Positions 56,270 to 64,000 of a DNA stretch of 64,000 nucleotides are shown piece by piece (position 1 is the first letter of the stretch; every line of letters begins with the position of its first letter). The notes beneath the pieces are model-generated. The model was not told the origin of the DNA. It was given only the letters and a program-made list of their open reading frames with translations, and ran no database searches. This DNA comes from Ampelocalamus luodianensis (taxonomy: Eukaryota > Streptophyta > Magnoliopsida > Poales > Poaceae). A program made the translations under genes and the position numbers. The stretch is from the NCBI GenBank assembly GCA_036346255.1, contig CM070628.1, forward strand, positions 6,897,840 through 6,961,839, in the 5' to 3' direction.

Positions 56270-59200
56270 GCGAGCCAATACACAATGCAATAATATACAT
56301 GCAAGACTTAACAAGGATGGCTCGGTTCTTTTATTTGCGAAAGCAACATTTCCAAATATCATAATTACAAAGTCCCATCACTTAGCATTTTTAACAAATT
56401 GTATTTTATTTAAAGAGAGTAATTGTGCAATATTTTGGTATCAGCAGAGGTTTCCTCCATCGGAAACTCTACCTGATGCTTATTTTGATTGGAGCTACCT
56501 CCAATTATTAACCGCGCTGAGTCTGAAACTCAGGGAAAATCCAATCTCAGGGCTAGGAGAGCCCAACACATTTTTCATACCACCCACAAAGGTTTTGAAA
56601 TAGAACTAACTCAAGTTAAGTTCTCATGTTCGCCTTTGACCGTAGGCACGGCTGTTTAAACAGTTTATAACTCTGCAGAGATTGTACACTTTACCCACAA
56701 GAGACAATTAACTCGTTGCCCTACACGATTCCGTAGTCGTGTAGTCGAGAGGTTGTCACAATAACTTTTCAACTACCTCGTCCTTTCCATCATCTCACCC
56801 ACATGGGGTTACGCCCATACGTTCGCGAGGGATGTTGTACCGCAGCGCCTGGATGTACCGCACGACGTTGGCAACTTCACCTTTTATCGGTGTCCCGTCA
56901 AGTGGATGTACCGCAGCTTGCGCGTGCCATTTATCCACCAGTGAGATGACTTTCAGGATTCGATAAATTTACTAAGCCAAGTCGCGGTTTGTCGCAGACT
57001 TGTGGTTGTAATTGTTTTACACGGGAGGTCGTGACAAGATTAAGTCCTTAGGAGTTATCTGGGCGGTTCATTCCACATTCCAACCACCAAATGACATTCC
57101 GTGGGCTACATTAGCACCCATTGTCATACCATCCACCTCTCCATCCACCCAGATATGGTAATAGCAATTTTAGGGTTTTTGAGAAGCAAAACACAACAAT
57201 TCAACCATCTCACCATTTACCCGTAATGGTCGCCCAAATCATTTTATATTTGAAAGGATGATGATTGGGACAGTTTAATGTCCCGTACTTAACAAGGCTA
57301 GCATGTCGCTTAAGTACAACCTATAGCTAGTATTACCATATAGTTACTAGGGTGACAATGGTTAAGGGATTCAAGTTGTCAAGGATGGCATAATAATTAA
57401 TTATTCACAAAAGGGTAATTAACTACCTTAAGCTTTAACATACATTTGTTTAAAGAATTAAAGCATGCAATTTGCTATTTTAAAAGAATATAATTTGCAT
57501 AAAATGTAGTCTCAATATGATCAAAGTATTGACTCGCCTGGGTCTATTTATCGCGGCCTTGATCTTACTCAAACCTTCTCAGTCAGCGGTCTTGAATCTT
57601 TGGGCTTCGTCTTTATCTGAATCCTGATCCCGCTTGAGTCGTTGTTTTCTTCAGAACTCCAACTTCTAATCACACGATAAACGATCGAAAGCCAAATAAA
57701 TCCAAACAACTTCAAAGGACCAAATAAATTCAACTGAGCTTGAATAAGATTTGCGATGATCGAGAAGTGGAGGGAAGATTTAGCGAATCGGGGAGGTTTG
57801 ACAAAGTCAATGACAATTGAGCGAAAGAGAAGATGGCGAAGAAACTCTGCCGGGAAGGAGAACAAGGGAGAATCAAGGTCGAAGAAGCTTTTGTAGGGAT
57901 ATTTATTAAGGAAGTCCCATGAGTTGGGTTAGATTTAGGTTAGATATGAGTATGAAAGAACACTGGGCATTATCTGAGGAGTATTAAACATTAGAGATTA
58001 GGGTGCGAGTTCAACATGCGAAGAATATAATTTTAGTTTGAGTTAAACTTCCATATTTTACCAGACTTCTCGATTAAGGTTGTGCCTTGAATCGCTTGAT
58101 ACATTGATTATTTCTTAAAAACCATCGGTGATTTAAATTAGCGATAGAGATAGGATGATTTATATTGGGCAAGGTTATACTTTTAGCAAGATCTTATATT
58201 TAAGTTTGCATTTTAAATTTGATGGCAAGGGCATATTGGTTAGCTACTTCACTTTTAATTTATTTGCCACTTTACACAAGAATGTATACATCCATGCATG
58301 AGTTATTTTTAATTGACAGGATAACCTTAGATCGGAGGATAGAGATGTGATGGCTATTATTTGGACCAAGAATATTGGATGGGATTTGCAATTATAATTC
58401 AAGTTTCTAGAGCAAGATATTGTGATTAATGTAATTATTCTCAGATAGCTTTAAATATTTGGGGATAGTTATTTAAATTAATTTCATCAATTACTAGACA
58501 TTATATACAGATAGGTTATCACATTATTTGAAGGTTAATTCATAAGTTGGCATGAATTATAATTTTAACAGATGATCTAGTTAGAGTTCATTGCCTTCAT
58601 TAGCTCTTAAGGAGAAGGGCCCACATGGTTATGAGAGTGAGAGGGGGAATTAAGAGGGAGCACACCACAGAGGAGGCTCAGCCATGGTAGGGAAGCAGGG
58701 GAGCCAGGGGAGGCGTGCGGGGGCAACCCTGCCGACGGCGAGCGGAGGCCAGAGAGGCGGCGAGGGTCGGTGGAATGGGTTGCTGCAGAGTGGAGGCGGC
58801 TCAAGGAGGCGGCGTTGGGGCGGCGACGCCGAGGAGGGGTAGCGGCAGTTGGAGCGGTGGCGCAGGGGCCGGACGGCGCGATGGTGGCCGGAGGGCAGAG
58901 GGAGGAAGGGGAGGGGAGCACGGGCATGAGGGAGATGAGAGGAAGCTCACCCTGCGATTCTTTGAGGCAGAGGAGCACTGGAGCAGGCCAACGACGGGAG
59001 TCACGGCCGGCGCAGGGAGGACTCGCGGCGGCGGCGGAACTGGGCGGCGGGGAGGCGTGGCCACCAGTTGGGGAAGGTTGAAGGCATCGAGGAGGTGCTC
59101 CAACTCCGAGGAATCGGGCCGTTGAGTGCCGAGGAGGAGATGGCGGCGGAGGAGCTCCAATCGGCCGGCCATGGGGATTCCGGTGAGTCCTGCGGCCAAA

Positions 59201-60250
59201 AGGAAAAATTGAGAGGGGGAAGGGGGTCCTGGGACACCCGGTGACGGTGGTGGCGGAGGTAAGGGAGCACCCGGGGTCCTTTTTGTAGGTGGCCAAGGGC
59301 TTGGAGCTGTTGGGGGGGGGGGGAGGGGGCTCGGGCGCACGCGGTGTCCTGAGGCGCGGCAGGGAGTGGCACAGGTGCACTGCAGCGGCACAGGCGAGCT
59401 GAGGGGACAAGGCGAGAGGTAGACGCTAGCTCGCAGCGGGGAGGCTACTTGACGAGGCATGCGGCGTGCGCGCGTGCTCTGTCCGAGCGGCGCAGAGGCA
59501 TGGGCGGAGCACGCGGGTGGCAGAGAGAGCAGGCGCTAGCTAGGGCGCGCGTGCACGGGCGGCGAAGCGGTGCGGCGCGCATGCAGGCGAGCGCAGAGGG
59601 TTGGCGCTCATTGTTTTGGCTGGGGGAAGAAGAAAGCCAGAGGGGGGAGGCCGGGTGGCTTGTTGGGTCGGGAGGAGGCAGGCCGAAAGAAGAAATGGCC
59701 GAGGAGCAGGTGGGCCGAGAGAGCCGAAGGGAAAAGGCCAGGGGCCGAGAAGAAAAACGGGCTGGCCCAAAAACCGAAAAGAGAGAACTCGAATACAAAT
59801 TTGAAATTTGGAAACGCCGAGAGTTTTGAAACACAAACGCGAGCTTAGCTAAAAGCTAGAAGTTTTGAATTACTTACTAATTTGAATTAGTTTTGAACTT
59901 CAAAACAGCAAATGGTAATTACTATTCCCGAACTGAAAACGGGACGCTACAAGTTGTTCAAAAGAAAGTGATCAAATCAACATTTAGAATGGTCCCTATG
60001 TTTTTGGTTATACAGAGGACTTCGTACTGTCAACCGCTGGATGCTATAACAGAATCATTCCCTGGAGTAGTAGCTCCTGATACAAATTTTCTTCTACACA
60101 CCTCTGTATATTCATATATAATGTATTCAATTTCAGTTATTGCAATATTTAGCAAGTCCTGAGGTGTGAAATGCAATTTCTGTTTTGCTTGCACTTTACC
60201 TATTTTTTCTTCACCGTGACAACCTTATCTTGCTTATAAAAATCATTCAG

Positions 60251-60765
60251 GAATGTGAAGAACTTGTTTCAAAGGGTATTACTGGACCAGGGCAAGGGTT
60301 TGATGGTACAGGCAGGCGATTGGGCGGATCTTCAATACATCCATGGCCACCATCTCTTCGGCAAGCAACATTGGCTGCAGCACAGAAACGGGCGAGGAAT
60401 AGGGCTCTATTGCTATCCGGGCCAAGGAAATTGGGTGGAAATAATGATATTATGAGTGCGCTTAGTCCCCAATACAAGCTGCTGCTATGGCTGCCGAAAG
60501 GAGATTGTATGACGATTTGTGGTGTGGATCACATGATCAATCTGGTATTGATGATTCAGAAGATGTTATTCTTGAACAACCACCTAACTTGACACCACGG
60601 GATGGGAAAAACACAAAGAGTTGCTTTTCCAACGGTTCTGGGGAATCCAGCACTTCTTCTGGATTTCGCACTGCAGCACGAGGTGATTCCTCTTCTTGTA
60701 TGACAACGACTGATGCGGGCATTAGTTCACTGTGGGAGTGTAGTGCTTGCACTCTTCTAAATTAG
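60251..60765 (+). pseudogene. WSS1-like middle exon (helical region and first zinc-finger half)
   Basis: It begins ECEELVSKGITGPGQGFDG after 'cattcag'. The frame is open to about 60470, where a CCCC run must gain one C to continue QAAAMAAERRLYDDLWCGS. It ends WECSACTLLN followed by TAG, then GTAAAT. In relatives this codon is CAG (Gln), so a C-to-T change has made a stop as the last codon of the exon. Confidence 0.85.
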
Positions 60766-61599
60766 GTAAATTGATTAGCTCACGTTGTTTTGTCATCCTG
60801 TGCTTGGATATTGTAATTGGAGTTTCTTTACTAGATAGACTCTATTGTGATCTTTTAGCATATTCTTTGATGTCAGCTCATCACGGTGGGTATGTAAATG
60901 ATTAGCACTCCAATTTACGTACATATAAGTGGTGCTTTTGGAGCATATTAGGCTTGTCCAAACTTAAGATGATTATCTAATTTTTGAGATTGTATTAACT
61001 TGCCAGTTGCCAGTTATATAGAGGTTAATAAACACTAAGGATAAATTGAATTTTTGATTGGTTTGCTATTGCTGTAATGTTTATTTACTTCTTTCACTTT
61101 TCATAACTCATAACATGTGAAGAATTCATACCTACCTATGGAACCTGTGGTGACTGTAAGCCTCTTGACAAACCAGTTCCTTACAATATCCGAAGACACA
61201 TTTGCAACGTGCAAGTTTATGACATACATTAGTCATTGCTTAGATGTAATTCAACTGTATCCAAAGTCCAAACCAAATTGTCTTCACTATTGTGACAAGC
61301 ACCACAGATAATTTCATATATTATCCATGCAAAGTAATGTAACTTATTTTCTTGGCTGAATGTATTTTAGGTTCGTTTGTACACTTTGCCTTATGGCATA
61401 GTCCTTTTTTTGTGCATGCACATTTTCTGGTATGCTCTTAATGGCATCTCTATTATATTCACTTCTTTCTTTCGCATACATTTGTTTCACAGTGCTAAAT
61501 TATCATTTTTTTTTCATTGGCATGTCTACTATGCATTCTAGTTCTAATTACCACTGTTTCTCTTTCTCTAATACATTCTGGAAATCTGAACTTTTGTAG

Positions 61600-61788
61600 C
61601 CTCTGGCACCAATCTGAGAAGTTTGTGGGACGGCAAAACCTAAAATTGCAAAGCCCAAGTACACAACTTGGTCCTGTAAATTTTGTACTCTTGAGAACAG
61701 CACTAAGCTTGATAAATGTTCAGCATGCGATCAATGGAGATACTCCTATGGACCACCTATAGCCACATATGGTCCAAGCTATGATTGA
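61600..61788 (+). pseudogene. WSS1-like last exon (zinc fingers)
   Basis: After acceptor 'cttttgtag' it reads PLAPI, TGA at 61615-61617, then EVCGTAKPKIAKPKYTTW and SCKFCTLENSTKLDKCSACD, with stop at 61786-61788. The TGA stands where the first finger needs a Cys (TGT), so one base both removes a zinc ligand and ends translation. Downstream codons remain well conserved. Confidence 0.85.
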
Positions 61789-63243
61789 CATATCATTGAA
61801 GGCTACAATAATATGGTAAGTACTATACTATATCAAGTGATTTACAATATTTCCATTCTCTGGTACTGTTCGATATTCATGTTGTTGGATTGGAATCTTG
61901 TTGCCTTACTAGTACTGGTGGATTTAATAGCTGGTAGTGGTTTTGCTCAGCTTATATCAAGATGGTTTTCCATCTCTAACTTACAATAGACACGTAGGTG
62001 GTGGCATGCCCGAAAGTACTCACTTCTTATCCCATATTTGATATTCACATTGTTATTAGCACCCACAACAGAAATGATTTCTTTGTAGAGATCGCATTAC
62101 CAGCACCTGATTAATGCATAACTGCGAGGTGTACTATGCCTAACAATAATATTCTAGCAGTGGTTTGTTTTGGTTGAAACTTGAGATAAATTGTTTTCGC
62201 TTGCTATGGTACTTAGCAGTTGTTTCTTGATAGAGCTCTTTAAACCTCTAGTTTGTGCATTTGTGATGAAGTATAAGCTGTTTACCTCAATAGTTAATAA
62301 TTTTTACACAGCACTGTGATTGGAAGTGTATATATACGCAAAGCTGTAGGCCATTTTAATCTAGTAGTGAAGGCAGGTTCAGCATACGGTTCTGACCTTC
62401 TGATTGCCATTTGATTTCCTGCGTTCATTTTCGCTGCAGTATGATCGTCTTTAGCACACATTAAAGGTCTTTAACTTAATGAAATTTGCCTGATAGATCT
62501 CTATAAAGAGTTTGTTCTGTTTTACTATTTATGATATATCTCAATGATTACATCTTTTACTCTTTTGGGCAGGCATCTGCTGCATTGTCAATATAAAGTT
62601 CCTTGTCAGCAGCAGTTATCTCTGTTATTACTGCATGACAGGTCTATCAAGTAGGGGAAAAAATCTGGTGCTTGGTATTTACAATCTAAACCATCCTCCT
62701 TTGCGGATCATGTAAGTACAGAGCATTAAAACAATGACCTTATTCTCTATTCTCCATGCCTATCAACGTAGCCCCCCCAAATCCCTTTTGGGAGCACTGA
62801 AACACTGAATCATGCGCATGCACCAGCGGCTTGGCCCATGTCTCGGGTACTAACAGCTTGCGCGGTTTGCACCTGGAACGCCGTCTGTTTTGATATCTTC
62901 TACTCGTTGCCGTGGGGTTCAAGAAGAACTTGGTCACTCTCGTGCACTCCTATATGGATTCACAACACAACAATACCGCGTTGTTTAATGCAGTGCCGTT
63001 TTCAGGCACGTAGCTATTTTAGTTATGCATGTCCACCTGATCTAATCCCGGGTCAATGTGTCATTGCGTTTGGGCAGTCAAGTTGTCACTTTTACCTCAT
63101 TAGCGTGGTAACGAGGTGCGTTGAATTTTAGTTCGCCCTCGTTTAAGTTCTGCAATTCGGGCCGTATGATATGATGGCAAGGTTGCTTGGGACCAATGGC
63201 TAACCATTGCATGGTCGTTGTGTTAGTAATTGAGCATATATTA
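61789..63243. other. Downstream of WSS1-like gene; no gene supported
   Basis: AT-rich sequence consistent with a 3' untranslated region and intergenic DNA. Short frames (for example plus 62838-63131) lack any recognisable domain. Confidence 0.5.
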
Positions 63244-63527
63244 GGGTATGTACAATGGTACAAACAGCTACTGTCTATAGTAACTTTCTATGTCATTTGT
63301 AGAAAGCATTAAATATAACTTATACAATGGTTGTGGTGATACAGTTGACTACAAGATTGTAGACAACACACAATCTTTTGTGTTTTTTTTTCTGTTTTTG
63401 GTGCTACAGTCGACTACATGATTGTAGACATCATCTTTCTCTCTCTTCATTCTTTTTCATCCATGTCAACAAAAATTTTACGTGGTAGAAACTATAGACA
63501 ACTGATATAAACCCATTGTACATGCTC
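63244..63527. mobile_element. Tourist-type MITE (284 bp)
   Basis: The ends gggtatgtacaatggta and, in reverse, gagcatgtacaatgggt carry a TTA duplication (63241-63243, 63528-63530). Inside are two direct copies of 'acagt(t/c)gactaca(a/t)gattgtagac'. Confidence 0.86.
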
Positions 63528-64000
63528 TTAGTCTAAAGATTTCTCCCGTTATCCCCGTGTTAGAAGATGGAAACTGAGGTCAGCAGGTTCGATTCATTGA
63601 TGTTGGCCATTCGCTGAATAGGGAACTGAACGGGGTGACAAAAAAAAATCTGTCACACGTGGTGGGAAAGGGCTCACTGATGATCTAGATTTGTGGTAGA
63701 CTTAGCTGCTTTATCGCCGAGGGCTTCATTCGTTGACACGGCGTGCATTTTCCACGTCCCTTTTCTTTGTTTGCACTAGTTAATAATTGTTGTAGACGGC
63801 CCATTGCTCTTAGCGGCCCGGTGAAGGGAAAAAAACTAGCCACTTCAAAATAAGCGAAGAAGAATGACGTCATCTTGACATCTCAGTTAATTAACCCATT
63901 GTCTTGGCCTTCTCTCAAGGGGTTTTGTTCTGAAAAGCCTTCTCTCAAAGGTTCTTATTCCGAAAGAGGTCTTCGGGTGAAGGATAAAAGGAGAGGCCTA
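63528..64000. other. Window end, no gene supported
   Basis: No domain-bearing frame. Near the edge, 'gccttctctcaaggggttttgttctgaa' (shortened here) is followed by a similar copy at about 63939, a direct repeat with a 32-base period that may belong to an element continuing past the window. Confidence 0.4.

Larger units (their letters stand above)
55764..59951 (-). mobile_element. Large solo LTR (4188 bp), minus strand
   Basis: In its own sense it begins TGTAGCGTCCCG and ends GGGTCCGACA (TG...CA), with an exact 5-base duplication agttg (55759-55763, 59952-59956). No primer site, pol gene or second LTR is attached. Orientation is taken from similarity of its start to the other solo LTR (TGTAATATCCG) and from the order of hairpin, acceptor and acidic frame. 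It holds a GC-rich segment at 58620-59810 (its 5' part), AT-rich sequence at 57200-58600, and the small module at 56149-56269. It enlarges the WSS1-like intron. Confidence 0.85.
54720..61788 (+). pseudogene. WSS1-like (WLM-domain) metalloprotease gene, 5'-truncated and decayed
   Basis: Three exons are recognisable: about 54728-54842, 60251-60765 and 61600-61788. They encode DHDFIPYDEVLDTMLHELCH with the zinc-protease HExxH motif, then GPHDAQFYKL, a middle region (GQGFDGTGRRLGG, MAAERRLYDDLW) and two RanBP2-type zinc fingers (LWECSACTLLN; TTWSCKFCTLENSTKLDKC) ending YSYGPPIATYGPSYD-stop. WSS1/SPRTN-type enzymes cut proteins crosslinked to DNA. Damage: the first exon's upstream part (about 80 codons in relatives) is missing; an apparent 12-base deletion near 54835; a frame break near 60470; TAG at 60763-60765; TGA at 61615-61617. 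The exon 1-2 intron was enlarged to 5.4 kb by a solo LTR. Confidence 0.85.

Noticed and set aside
58607..59850. Long Pro/Ser-rich and Arg/Gly-rich frames on both strands
   Set aside because: Compositional frames in the GC-rich part of a solo LTR with defined ends; no domain.

Overview
This window reads as nuclear DNA of a grass, most likely rice or a close Oryza relative. Two host-type genes with spliced exons sit in a dense, nested field of transposable elements of families common in grasses: Ty1-copia, large solo LTRs, hAT, MULE and Pack-MULE, CACTA and Tourist/Harbinger MITEs. No bacterial-style genes, rRNA or tRNA genes were recognised. The assignment rests on gene families and element style, not on a database match.

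Layout. 1-8.4 kb: LTR-retroelement relics. Two diverged copies of one LTR-like unit (1-2053 and 4487-6570) are separated by a solo LTR (2059-4481, 5-bp target duplication), followed by a minus-strand element with a tRNA-Met-type primer site at 7430. 8.4-14.6 kb: a hAT-type terminus, then a complete hAT transposon (10133-14577, 8-bp duplication) with a broken transposase. 15.7-22.8 kb: a five-exon plant glutamate-receptor-like (GLR) gene on the minus strand, with a receptor-kinase fragment in its first intron. 23.5-29.4 kb: a nest holding a Pack-MULE (23725-25106) with a captured LRR-kinase fragment, and a MULE whose mudrA-like transposase is split by a hAT MITE (27053-27578). 29.5-36.4 kb and 47.7-54.7 kb: two Ty1-copia elements of one family in opposite orientation. 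36.7-41.3 kb: a Tourist/Harbinger-type element split by a CACTA element that carries a 490-bp fold-back. 41.3-47.0 kb: several MITEs, CACTA ends, tandem repeats and a hAT element. 54.7-61.8 kb: remains of a WSS1-like (WLM-domain) metalloprotease gene whose first intron contains a 4.2-kb solo LTR. 63.2 kb: another Tourist-type MITE.

Three patterns cut across the window. First, many reading-frame breaks are one-base contractions of short homopolymers, in host genes and elements alike, so some 'pseudogene' breaks may be consensus errors. Second, the two copia copies share the same damage at active-site positions, which suggests a subfamily copied in trans. Third, several unrelated-looking LTR units carry a small module: a short hairpin, then a splice-acceptor-like site, then a roughly 20-codon acidic reading frame. 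I do not recognise this module from known element biology, and it is the best candidate here for something undescribed.
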